Below, in pieces: positions 47,963-59,693 of a stretch of 64,000 nt of DNA (within the stretch, counting starts at the first letter, position 1; the number at the start of each line of letters is the position of its first letter). The stretch spans positions 1,054,001 to 1,118,000 of the forward strand of contig CAVZFQ010000013.1 of NCBI GenBank assembly GCA_963774625.1. Direction: 5' to 3'. The notes beneath the pieces were generated by a model. The model ran no database searches. It had not been told where the DNA came from and saw only the letters and a list, made by a program, of their open reading frames with translations. The translations under genes were made by a program, and so were the position numbers. The stretch comes from VAXT01 sp963774625. Lineage in GTDB: Bacteria > Actinomycetota > Thermoleophilia > Gaiellales > Gaiellaceae.

Positions 47963-49196
47963 CAAACATGGCCGAACAAGCGTCTATTCAGGATCGCTGC
48001 GAGTTCAGCTTGATACGGGCCGTCGTTAGACGATCTGACCTCGATACGGATTTCCTCGTCGAGGATCCGGCTGGTGCCAATGCGAGGTAGAAGTTCTCCA
48101 TCGCCCTAGGCACCCACGAAGTGATAGGAAGAACCACTTCTGATTCGCGAGCTTTGTCACCTGCTCAGGCCGGTACCGGACCATGTTCGACAGGTGATGC
48201 ATTACCGCGAAGCAGCGGGCACCTTGCGAGAGTAGATCAGTGCGCTCAGAAGCGATGGCCAGATATCGGCTGCCCTCGCTTCCACGGTCACGTGGATCAA
48301 AGAGTTCTGAAAGGCGTCGCTCAGGTCGGAGAACATGTTGAGGATTCGTTTGCCACCGTAGGTCCACGCCTTCTTTGACTCGGTAGGACACGGTCGGCGT
48401 ATCGAGTGTCCACATGCCGGAAGACAGAACCGAAGTGATGCGCTCTGCGTGGCAATCAGAGCGGGCCCAAGGCCACACCGCAGGAGCTCGCTGCGACGCG
48501 CTTCGGCCCTTAGCCAGGTCTCTCCGGCGGCGGACCAGCGCCTGCAACTCGCCTTAGCGGCAGGAGTTTCGGGGGAAGTGCAACGGCTCGCTCAGAAGAG
48601 ATCAGCGGTTTCGACGAGGTACGGCGCCGGTTTCGAATGGGGAGGAGGGTGCCAGGCGGATGACGGAACAGGCTCCCGTTTCGATGGCCGCTCGCGAAAT
48701 GCGCTCGCCGCCGGAGCCGTCACGTTGCCGACCTTCGTCCTCATGAGCGAACCAATAACGCTCTTCTCTTCGAAGCCGTCACTCAGGCCATGCATCAGCC
48801 TTCCCAGCGGTTAGCTTCGGGTCTACGCAGGTCAGGAACGCTTTCGTCAGGATGTGGAGCGGAGTAGTAGGCGACGAGTGGTCGCGACTCCGGAGGCATG
48901 TCTTGTGCCGATAGATAGAACGTTTCGGCCTGCGTGAGGTACGCGTTGATCCGCCGATGAGCCGAGCGGTTGATTGCCGCACCGTGAATTTTCCGCAGAC
49001 GCGCGCGACCCACGTCGTCGGTTTTCACGAGGCGGAGTATGGTGTCCACAATTCGTAGGCGCGAGTCCGAGGGCTTCAGGCGGCGTCTTCGGCACCAATG
49101 CCTGCCATGACTTGACGGCCAACGTTTGCCGAGAGCTCGCCTCCCGTCGCGGGCGTGGGGCGGAGATCCTTTCTTCGGTGCTTGCTTCCTCGCCAT
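47963..49196 (-). pseudogene. YaaC-like protein, many frameshifts
   Basis: Restored length about 400 residues. It starts at ATG 49196 (MARKQAPKKGSPP). After frame changes come SDSRLRIVDTILRLVKTDD, INAYLTQAETFYLSAQDMPPES and RPLVAYYSALHLTKAFLT (junction restored near 48857), then HGLSDGFEEKSVIGSLMRTK, YLAIASERTDLLSQGARCF, HHLSNMVRYRPEQVTKLANQ, and finally LLPRIGTSRILDEEIRIEV and QAELAAILNRRLFGHV to TGA 47963. The YYSxxxxxKAxL...HGL and MxRYRPxx patterns are those of the YaaC family, whose function is unknown. It converges on the 37-residue gene. The gap 49197-49424 holds nothing recognisable. Confidence 0.65.
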
Positions 49197-49424
49197 GGTC
49201 GAGGTGCCTTAGAGGGCGGCCCACACTGAGGATGCAACTACGGCCAGCTCGCGCCGTCAACGCTCGGCCAGAAGGAACTACGGATGCGAACCCAATCGCC
49301 CTGGGGCCGGCTGGGACGTACTCGCTGACGCGGAAGACGGCCGTCAGCTGAAGCGGTGAAACGACCCTCGCACTCGAACGACGCCCTTGGCGTCCGAGGG
49401 CGAGGCGCTCCTAGGCCCGGGTGC

Positions 49425-52400
49425 TCAGGGCAACGGCACGAGCGGCGTCGAGAGCACGCCGAGGCGCTCGAGGATCGCCTGGCTCTCCGCCTCGGCCTTC
49501 GGCCCGCGCAGGCGCGTCCGGGCCAGCGCTTGCAGCGTCAGCGCGACTTCGTAGTCGGCGTCGATCCCGACGGCAAGCTCGAGGCTTCGCTGCAGGTGCG
49601 TCCCCGCCTCTTGCGCACGGCGGGCCTGGGCCAGGGCATAGCCGTGCAGCCGTTCGAGCCAGGCGCCCAGGACAGGCGCCTCCTCGGCCGCCGCGGCGGC
49701 TGAGGGCAAGACCTCCAGCGCGTCCTGGTGGCCCCCGGCGAGCACGAAGCACTCGGCCATGCGCGCTTCTGTTTCACGCGCGAGGGCCTCCGAGCCCAGC
49801 GCTTCGAAGGCACGCGAGGGCCTCGACCAGCAACTCGAGCGCCTGCTCGAAGCGGCGCCCCCGCGCGGCGACGCGGCCCAGGTTCGACGTGGCGAGCGCG
49901 ATGCCGACCGGGTAGTTCGCCGCCCGCCAGACTCGCTGGGCCTCCACGAACAACGCCTCCGCCTCCTCGAGCTTGCCCTGGTCGGAGAGGATCTCGCCCA
50001 CGTTGTTCTGCGAGCGCGCGACGTTGACCACGTCACCCACGCGGCCGCTCAGCTCGCCGCTGCGCCGGTAGAGCTCGGAGGCCTCGTCCCAGCGGCCCGC
50101 GTAGTAGGCCTCGATCCCCATGTTGTTGACGAGGCTCGACTGGAGGACGATGGCGCCCGCTTCCTCGAGCAGAGGCAGCGCGAGGCGGGCGTGCTCGTCG
50201 TCCTTCTGGCCGAGCGCTACGTGATTGAGGTGGATGAGCGAATAGGCGTGCCCAAGCGCGGCGCGGTCTGCAACGAGCTCGGCGTGCTCCGCCGCGCGTG
50301 TGCCCCACTCGATGCCTTCTTCGAAACGGCCCTGCCGGTACTTGACGCCTGCGGTGGCCAACTCCAGCTGCACACGACTCTCAACGCCGTCGCCTTCGAT
50401 CGCATCGAGCCCGCGGTCGTACCAGTCGAGCGCCTCCGGATAGTTGCCGAGCCGCTCGCGGAGGACACCCTCCTTGAGCATCAGTCGCGTCTGCGGAACC
50501 CCCTCGCCAACCTGCTCGCGGGCGCGGAGGTAAGCGGCCCCGGCCTCTTCGTACCGCCCCGCGAGCTCGCAGACGTCGCCGAGCATCTCGGCGACCCGCG
50601 CGATCTCGTCCGCCGGCAGCTCCAGATGGTCGGCCGCGGTGAGCGCGCGCTCGAACAGCTCGGCCGCGACGACGTTGGCCGATCGGCGCTTGGCCAGCTC
50701 CCCGACGGCGACCGAGTAGCGCCAGGCGCGCTCGTAGTCCTCCGCCAGCAGGAAGTGGAGCGACAGCAAGGGGGCGAGATCGACGGCGCCCGCGCCGGCG
50801 CGGCGCTCCAGCATGCTGCCCACGCGGCCGTGGATCTCGCGCCGGCGGCGGAACGAGAGGCCCTCGTACGCAACCGTGCGGAAGAGGTCGTGCCGGAAGC
50901 TCAGCATGTTCGTCCCCTCCCAGGCGACGAACTCGCCGAGGCGGCGCCAGCGGTCGAGGTCGCCGACGTCCTCGAGCTCGTCCGCGAGCACGTCGGCCAG
51001 CAGGTCGAGCTCGAAGCGGGCCCCGAGCACGGAGGCGTTGCGGAGCAGGAAGCGGTCGCCGGGCTCGAGAGTGTCGATCCGGGTCGTGATCAGCGTCTCG
51101 ACGGTCTCCGGCAGCGCCGAGCCGTCGCCGCCGTTTCGGGAGGCCGAGACGAGCTCGCGCACGAACAGCGGGTTCCCACCCGAGCGCTCCGAGACTTCGG
51201 CGACCAGGTCCTCGGAGAGCGCGACCTCGCCCGCGGCTGCGAGCGCGAGCTGGGCCGCCTCCTCGCCGCCGAGCGCTGAAAGCGCGTGGACCTGACGCCC
51301 CTCGCCGGGCTCGTCGACGAACCCGAGGCCCTGCGGCCGGCGCGTGATCGCCAGGAGCCAGGGCCGCGGCGCGGAGCTCCGCACGAGATGGAGGAGGAGC
51401 CCGTGCGAGCCGTCGTCCATCCAGTGCGCGTCCTCGACGACGATCAGCGTCGGCGCGACCAGCACCCGGAGCAGGAACTGCTCGACCGTCTCGAAGACGC
51501 GCTCGCGCCGGAAGGCGGCCTCGATCTCCTCGCTCTCCGGCGTCGGCGGGACCTCGGCGTCGAACGGGATCGCGAGCAAGGGGAGCAGGGGCACGAACTC
51601 GGGCATCACGGCCTCGACCCACGGCGTCAGGCGCGCGCCGGCCTCCTCCGCGCTCTCGGCGTCGGTGATGCCGGCGAGCGGCCGCAGCAGCGAGCGGAGC
51701 GGGAAGTAGGGCACGGAGACGGCGTACTGGTCGCAGCGCGTGGTGAGGTGCGTGAACCCGACCGCCAGCGTCTTCAGCTCCTCGACGAGCCGCGACTTGC
51801 CGATGCCGGGCTCGCCGACCAGCTCGGCGATCTGGCTCTGGCGCATGCGTGCCGCATCGACGGCTGTGCGCAGCGCGGCGAGCTCCTGCTCGCGGCCGAC
51901 GATCGGCAGCTGCTTGGCCGCTTCCTCCTCGACCACACCGGTCGCCGAGCCCACGCTGTAGGCCGTGATCGCGCGCTCCTTGCCCTTGACGAGGAACGGT
52001 TGCGCCGTGGTTTCGAACTGCGTGCGCGAGCGCTCGAGCACCTCGCCCGTGGCGAGGATCTCGCCCGGCTCGGCGCGTGCGGCCAGGCGCGCGGAGAGGT
52101 TGACGGTGTCGCCCATCACGGCGTAGGCGCGGCGGGCGCTCGCGCCGATGTCGCCGGCGAAGGACGGGCCGCGGTTGACGCCGGCCCGAAGCGTCAGGGG
52201 GGAGTCGACGTCGAGGATCGCCCGGAGCCCCCGCAGCATCCGCTCCTCGTCCGCGCCGGTGCTCGAGGGAGCCCCGGCCGTGATGTAGAGCTTGCCGCCG
52301 TCGACGTCGATGTCCGACTCGAGCCACGTGAGACCGAGCTCCGACGTCACCCGGCCGACGATCTCGCCGAGCCTGGCGAGCGGCTCGCTGAGCGCCTCGG

Positions 52401-53211
52401 GGCCGCCCTTCGCGAGCAGCGCCTCGACGCCGGTGAACTTCACGAAGGCGGCCGTCACCTGCCGGTGCTCCGCCTCGCCGGCCTCGAGCCGGAGGTAGGC
52501 GCGTAGCGCGGGCGGCACGAAGAGCTCGAGGTCCAGACCGGGAGGCGCGGAGACATCCGTCTCGACGATTGGTGGCGCCGACGCGTCGGGATCGTGGTCG
52601 AGCGCGAGCAGGGCGGCGCCGCCACGCTCCCCGGCGGTCCACTCGGGCCCCACCGCCGCAGCCGTCGCGGGGCTGATGAGGACCTCGCCCGCGCCCGCGG
52701 CATCCTCGAGCCCGATCGTCGCGGTCGCGGCCGGCCCGGCGACGACGAGCTCCCGGTGGCTCGAATCGACGAGGAAGAAGTGGCAGTTGCCCGAGTAGAT
52801 GCCGGTCGACATGCGGAGCTCGACCTCGCCGACGGAGCTCATCATCTTCCCGCCCGTACGCTCGATGAACCACTGCATCTCGGAGGACGCGCGGCAGGCT
52901 CGCTCGGCATGCGCGTCGCCGGAGAAGAGGATGAGCAGCGCATCGCCCCGGAACTTGAGGACGTCGCCGCCGCGGCGGTAGGCGATGCCGATCAGGCCTT
53001 CGAAGACCCCGCTGATCGCCAGCACGAGCTCTTCGGCGCCGGCGCGTCCCCTGGCCTGCAGCCTCTCGGCGAGCGCGGTGAAGCCGGTGAGGTCGATCGA
53101 CACGAGCGAGCCGTCGAGCTCGCGCCACGGTTCGGTCGGCGTGCGCTCCGCCCAGTCGAGGACGAGCCGCGGCAGATACGGCTCGAACGATCCTTGCGGC
53201 TTCGCGTTCAC
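49425..53211 (-). CDS. Tandem class III cyclase domains, AAA-type ATPase and TPR protein (one frameshift)
   Basis: About 1,262 residues. Cyclase-like domain 1 (about 30-190) keeps both metal Asp candidates (SIDLTGFTALAERL and LKFRGDALLILF). Domain 2 (about 255-415) lacks the first (VKFTGVEAL) but keeps YAVMGDTVNLSARLA. A P-loop ATPase follows (LPIVGREQELAAL, GEPGIGKSRLVEEL, VVEDAHWMDDGS), then about 500 residues of TPR-like helices. No HTH. This order equals that of soluble adenylyl cyclases. Near 49815 the frame changes by one extra base and the TPR region continues to TGA 49425. The GTG at 53211 is the start. Whether it makes cAMP depends on the two unequal domains forming an active pair. 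Confidence 0.87.
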
Positions 53212-53329
53212 CCCGCCACGAGCGTAAACCTCACGGAGCTTGCGTGAAAGCTCGTCCTCTGCGCTTTGAAAAATTGGGCGAAGCTACTAACGTCTTTGCC
53301 AGTCCTACGTCACTGGAGGCAACGCACGG

Positions 53330-56300
53330 ATGGGGTCCGGTCTAAATCTGCGGTTTTTGAGTGCGCTCGCGGTCCTGGTCGGCATGCTTGCCGCCGGGGC
53401 GTTGCCGGGCATCGCCTCGGCGCACCGCCAACCCCCGGTCAACTACGCGAGCACGGCCGTTTCGACCGCGCCCACCGTGAACGGTGTGCTCGCCGCCGGC
53501 GAGTGGGACGACGCCCCCTCCTCCTTCCTCCTCTTCGGCGAGATTTCGGGGTCCGTCAGGTTCAAGCACGACTCCCAGTACTTGTACGTCGCCTTGACGG
53601 TGGCCGACGGCGTCGTCGGTACGAAGTCGATCGGGGTCTACTTCGACGAAGACCACGACGGGCTGAAGGATCCCGGCGAGGACGCCATCCTCTCGTTCGT
53701 CGGACCTGGGAACACCGGCAGCGACTTCTATTGGAGCTCGACCGGGGATATCGGCGGAGCCAGCCACTACAGCGACGGCTCGAATGCCCCCGGCACGACC
53801 CCTCCCGGCAACGGCACGAACGACGTCATCGCGGGGGGAACCGAGGTCGGCGGCCAGGTGACCTTCGAGCTGCGGCACCCTCTCTGCTCCACAGACGACG
53901 TGCACGACGTCTGCCTCACGCCCGGTAACGCGGTCGGTGTGCACTTTCAGTACCAGTCGGGTGGGCCCTTCTGGGGCGCCCCGGGGGCATCGAGCATCGA
54001 CCCCAGCGACTGGGGCGATCTGACGATTCCGGTTGCCGGCCGAATCGTGTTCGAGAGCACCCGTGACGGGAACCACGAGGTTTATCGAATGAACGCCGAC
54101 GGGTCGGCTCAGACGAGGCTGACGAACGCGCCCGGGTACGACGCTCTGCCTTCGATCTCGCCGGACGGCAGGCGGGTCGCCTTCACCAGCGACCGTGAGG
54201 GCGGCAACCTCGACATCTACGTCATGAACATCGACGGCAGCGGCGTCACGCGCCTGACGACGCAGCCCGGCATCGACCAGCAGCCGGCCTGGTCGCCCGA
54301 CGGGACGAAGATCGCCTATTCGCGCCGTTCCATCGAAGGGAACTTCGAGATCGTGGTCCTCGACACGCTTACCGGTGGACAGACGAACGTCAGCAACAGC
54401 CCCGGTGACGACGGTGGTGCCTCATGGTCGCCTGATGGAACGGAAATCGCGTTCAGCACCTCACTCGACGGCAACAACGAGCTCTTCCGGGCGAGCTCGA
54501 ACGGCTCCGGGGAACCGACGAGGCTGACGATCAACACCGCGGACGACCATGATCCGGACTGGTCGCCGGACGGCGAGAAGCTCGCGTTCTACAGCGATCG
54601 CCCCAGTCAAAGCTGTTGCGGATCGGTGTGGACGATCAACGCGTCCGACGGCTCCGGCGCGGCGAACCTCACGAACGCCTCGATCTTCGACGCCGACCCG
54701 AGCTGGTCGCCGGACGGGACCAGGATCGCGTTCGTTCGCGACGCCGGCGGCCAGAACTTCGACACCTGGACGGCGCTTGCGGACGGCACTGGCCAGGTCG
54801 CGGTGGCGACCCTCGGTGCCCGGAACTCCTTCCCGGACTGGGGGCCGATCGCGGCGGCGGCGATCCCGTCCGCGGCGATCTCGATCACCGGGCCCGTGAG
54901 CTCGGAACCGGGCGCCGTCTCCGCCCCGATCGCGGACATCCCGCTCGACGCGATCCGCGGCGAGACCGGGTCGACCTCCGCCACTCCGCTCGGGGGGATT
55001 CCACTCGGCGGCATCCCGCTCGGCGGCATCCCGCTCGGAGGGATCCCGCTCGGCGGCATCCCGCTCGGCGGCATCGGATTCACGCCCGAGAACCTGAACC
55101 AGAACGGGCTCGGTGGAGTCCCGCTGTCGACGATCCCGCTCGTCCTGCCCGACAAGTGGGAGACGCGCCTTGCGCTCGACCCGGCATTTGCGGGCACGCC
55201 TCCGCAGAACGTGACGCTGGCCCAGGTGCTCGGAACACCGGTCGTCACCGAGACCCCCGAGATCACCCTCGACGATCTCAACCTCGCGTCGAGCCCCCTC
55301 GGCGGCATCCCGCTCGGCGGGATCGCGCTCGGCGGCCTGCCGCTCGGCGGCATCCCGCTCCCCGGGCCTGGCTCGACACTCGATAACTGGTGCGCCTACG
55401 TCAACCAGCAGCCCGGCTTCAGCTGTCCGGGCAACGTGACCATCGACGCGCAGACGACGATGCTCGGGATTGCGCTGCAGGGCGTGCCGCTCGGAGGCAT
55501 CCCGCTGGGCGGCATCCCCTTGGGTGGTATCCCCTTGGGCGGTATCCCGCTCGGAGGGATCCCGGTCGGAACGCCGCTCGGCGGCATCCCGCTCGGCGGC
55601 ATCGACCTGACTGGCACTCCGCTCGGCGGCATCCCGCTCGGCGGGATCAACATGAGCGTCTCGCCGCTCGGCGGCATCCCGCTCGGTGGAATCCCCCTCA
55701 GCGCCAAGGACGCGATCCTGAACTGCCCGACCGGGAGCTTCATCTGCTCGGACACCGACACGCTCGGCGAGGCGCACGCCGCGGGCGCGATCAAGTCGAC
55801 TGCGACGCTGCAGGATCTCGGCTACTACAAGAACGCGAGCGGCCAGGACATCAAGCTCGCGGAGCTCGTGGTGGGCCTGCCGCCAGACACGACACTCGAG
55901 GATCTCCTGGCCACCGTCCTCTTGCGGACGGCCTACGACTGGGAAGCGTTGCCGCTCCAGACCTTCCCGCTCCAGGACTTCTCGTCGGACGGCGCAACGG
56001 CTGACTACACGGTTTCGTTCACGGTCGAGGCAGCCGGGCGCGGACCCGGTCGACGGCACCGTCGGCGTCCAGCTCCCGCCGCAGGCGCGCTACGTCCCGG
56101 ACTCGACCCAGCTCTTGGGAGGGGACGGCATCGTCGGCGAGCCGTCGCTAGACGTGGATGACAACGAGCTCAGCTGGCCGGTGACGGGTTTCCAGCTCCA
56201 CACGCCTTACACGCTCAGCTTCCAGGCGAAGCCCGGTCTGAGCCTCGGCACCGAGTCGGCGACCGCGAAGATCGCCGCGACCGTCCTGCCCGAGCACCGT

Positions 56301-59300
56301 TGTCGCGCCGGACCCGGCCAGCACCGCGATCACCGAGCCCGGCGAGCCCGTGAACGGCGACCCGGAATCCGCGCAGGCGATCCAGGACGACACGCTCTAC
56401 CTCGGCTACACGTCGAGCGGCTCGGACAAAGACTTCTTCCAGATCCCGGCCGCTCCGGGCGAGCAGCTGACGATCCATCTCAGCCATCTGCAGGTCGACG
56501 ACGATCTCGTGGTCTACGGGCCGACGACCGAGCCGCTGCGCTTACCGCACGCCGGGGCCACGCAGCCCGTGGCGGGTGACGTTCCATTCGAACTCGAGCA
56601 GCGGACCCAGTCGATCACGCCCGAGGCGCTCACCGACGTGCCACAGTCCGCGCTCGGCCAGCCCGTCCTCGACGTGTCCGACAACCGCGGGCTGGCGGAC
56701 GAAGAGGTCTCCGTGGTCTCACCCGAGGGCGGCACGTACACGATTCAGGTCTCCAGCTTCGACGGCGGCTTCAGCAACGACCCGTGGATGCTTCGCGTCG
56801 AGAGGTCGGCGGCGATTCCGCTTCCCGCCACCTGTACCAACCCGCCGGCCACAGGCGGTGGCGTGACGAAGCCGATGCCGGTCGTCCCGGCGACGGCGAA
56901 CACGCTGTATCTCTTCGCCTCCAAGCGCTTCGGCGATCTCTACGGCCTGCAGGCCGAGAACGACGTCTGGGCCAGGCTGCAGACCCTCGCGGGCCGCAGC
57001 GACGCCGCGGGCGGCGCGGTGATCCCGGTCGATGCGAACGCTGATGTCTTGACCGCGCTCGACGTCCGCGCGACCGACTCGTGCTCGCCGGCGAAGGCGA
57101 ATGCGATCGTCCGCGCTGTCGGCGTGCTGCTCGACGACCCGCTGATCGTGAGGCCGTCGGTCAAGCACATCGTCGTCGTCGGCGACGACACGGTGCTCCC
57201 GTTCGGCCGCATCCTCGACAACACCTCGTACGCGAACGAGCGCGAATACGCGAGCACCTTCATCGGCACCTTGAACAACCAGTACCTGAGCACCTACGCG
57301 CTCGGGCTCCTGCCGACCGACGACCCGCTCGCCGACGTCAACTACCCGGGCCAGGGCCCGTACGTGCCGGAGCTCGCGCTCGGACGCCTCGTCGAGACGC
57401 CGGCCCAGATCATCAGCCAGGTCGACCAGTACGTCACCCGGAACGGGGCGATCGCCCCGACGAGGGCGCTGACGACGGGCTACGACTTCCTCAAGGACGG
57501 CGCGACGCAGATCTCGACGCGCCTCAAGGCGAAGGTGGGCGCGGCGAACGCGACGGAGCTGATCAACGACACCTGGTCGAAGACCGACCTCCTGGGCGCG
57601 ATGTTCCCGACCTCGAACGAGCCTCACATCGTGTCGCTGAACGCGCACTACGACCACTTCCGCTCGCTACCTGCCGACGAGGACGCCGCGAACCGCGAGA
57701 CGATTCTCTTCACGACAGCGGATCTGCTGACCCGCTCGACGAGCGGGCGCGTGGTCTTCACGATGGGCTGCCACTCGGCGCTGCCCGTCTCCGACTTCGT
57801 CGTCGGTGACGTGCTGAAGCCCGACTGGGCGCAGGCCTATGCGCAGACCGGCGCGGTCGTCTACATGGGCAACACAGGGTTCGGTCTCGGCGACACGGCC
57901 GCCGTGCTCTACTCGGAGAAGCTGAACGTGCTCTTCGCCGAGCGGCTCGACGGCTCGATGACCGTCGGCCAGGCGCTCGCCTTCGCGAAGCAGGAGTACG
58001 CGGCGACGCCGACGCTGAGCGGCTACCACCTGAAGGTGATCGACCAGGCATCGATGATGGGTCTGCCGATGTACCGGTCGGGACGGCTGCAGGAGCCACG
58101 CCGCCGATCCCCGCGATCACGTCGACCGACTCGGCGACCGGGCTGCCCACCGCCTCGTTCAGCGTCTCGCCGAGCTTCACCCGCGTCGACACCCCGAGTG
58201 GCAGCTACTACGTCTCGGACGACTCGTTCGCCGAGAACCGCCGCCCGATCGAGCCGACGACGAAGCTCGACATCACGCAGCCGGGCCTCGTCGCGCACGG
58301 CGCGCTGATCACTGGCCTCGACTCGGCCGACGAAACCGGTTTCGACGCTGCCTTCAGCCGGGTCGTCGACGACCTGTCGGCCTTCACGCCGGAGCTCGTC
58401 GGCGACGTCACCTTCCCGACGAAGCTGCAGTCGATCGCCACGATCGCAACCCCGACCGGCACTCGCCAGCGGCTCGGGCTCTTCAGCGGCCAGTTCAGGA
58501 GCGACGGCATCCCCGAGGCGCTCGGGATCGGCACCCAGAGGCGGTTCACCTCGCTGTCGGGCAACGTCTTCTACACGGGCCCCGGCGTCACGGACTTCAC
58601 TCCGTCCACCTTCGGCCCGGTCGGGGTGACGCAGGCGGGCGGCACCGTTGCGTTCGCCGTCGACGTCAACGACAACGTCGGCGGTGAGGCCGGCGTCAAG
58701 AGAGTCGTCGCCCTCTACAGGGATGCGAGCGCGGTCTGGAAGAGCGTCGAGATGTCGCACGGCTCTCGGTGGAGTGGCGCCGGCCCGCTCGGCGGCACCA
58801 CGGTCGAGTGGTTCATTCAGGCTGTGGACGCATCCGGCAACGTCGCTGTCACGAGCAACAAGTCGGTCGGCGAGTCGGTGACTCCAGTGGAGCCGACCGG
58901 CGACATCCACGCGGAGGTCACGGCGCCCCGGCACCCCCATCCGAGCGGGTGGTACACGACCGCCGCCGTAGTGACGATCAGCGGCGCGCCCGGAATCAAG
59001 TACAGCCTCGACGGGGCCCCGTTCACTGATGCCGCCCCACCGCCTGTCACCGCTCCCGTCAGCGGAACGGGTGTCCATTCTCTGGACTTCCAGGGCAGCG
59101 ACGGCTCACACGGCTCGCTCGCGGTGCCGATCGACGTCTCGCCCCCGACCGTGACGGTGAACTCGACGTACGGCTTCGGGCAGGTCGCCCACGCGACGTG
59201 TGCCGACTCCGGCTCGGGTATCGAATCTTGCAGCCCGACGGCGGCTCTCGACACGAGCTCGGTCGGGCCACACACAATCTCCGCCTCGGCCGTGGATCGT

Positions 59301-59693
59301 GCCGGCCATACGTTCGGGCCTGCAACTCTCACCTACAACGTGGCGCCCTTCCCGTTCACGGGCTTCTTCTCACCGGTCGACAACCTGCCGACTCTGAACT
59401 CCGTGAACGCCGGGAGCAGCATCCCCGTGAAGTTCAGCCTGTCCGGTTTCCGCGGCCTCGACCTGTTCGCGCAGGGATACCCCAAGTCGCAGCCGATGTC
59501 CTGTGCGGGCGGCGTTGTCGACCCGATCGAGGAGGTCGCGCCTCCGGGCGGCAGCGGGCTCAGCTACGACCCGGTGCTGGATCGGTACAAGTACATCTGG
59601 AAGACGGAACGCAGCTGGAGAGGCACGTGCCGGCAGCTGGTCGTTCGCTTCCGGGACGGCGTGGAGAGGCGGGCCAACTTCCGCTTCAACTAG
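53330..59693 (+). CDS. Giant secreted protein: CBM9-like, TolB propeller, PLGGI repeats, PPC, C25 peptidase, PxKF (three frameshifts)
   Basis: About 2,120 residues. In order: signal peptide (to about 34); a CBM9/DOMON-like domain (VNGVLAAGEWDDAPSSFLLF); a PD40 beta-propeller (about 235-510, with PAWSPDGTKIAYSR-type blades); PLGGI repeats (about 550-790); a DUF11-like strand domain; a PPC domain (SSGSDKDFFQIPAAPGEQLTI); a gingipain-type C25 peptidase with catalytic His in SLNAHYDHF (near 57,645) and Cys in FTMGCHSALP (near 57,768); Ig-like domains; and a PxKF domain (NAGSSIPVKFSLSGFRGLDL). Frame changes lie near 56035, 56305 and 58085, each between conserved segments. It is probably a surface or released cysteine protease with binding domains. 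GGAGG lies 10 bp before the ATG. Confidence 0.85.
54986..55693 (+). repeat. PLGGI pentapeptide repeat (15-bp units, three blocks)
   Basis: Block 1 (54986-55075): six units. Block 2 (55295-55354): four units. Block 3 (55487-55693): about eleven units with short interruptions (PVGT, DLTGT, NMSVS). The unit is usually ATCCCGCTCGGCGGC in codon phase. Between blocks the phase of five residues is partly kept (GLGGVPLSTIPL). The unit does not match the A(D/N)Lxx pentapeptide-repeat consensus. Confidence 0.88.

Noticed and set aside
50381..53128. A 915-codon minus-strand ORF in another frame
   Set aside because: Same region and strand as the cyclase/ATPase/TPR gene but a different frame; Arg-rich and without motifs, so a frame shadow.
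54986..55693. Short regular repeats that might look like a CRISPR array
   Set aside because: Units are 15 bp, contiguous, in codon phase and without spacers; they encode PLGGI.
54461..56059. A 532-codon minus-strand ORF containing regular Asp/Glu/Arg/Ala repeats
   Set aside because: Its repeats mirror the 15-bp PLGGI units of the plus-strand gene; it is an antisense artefact.
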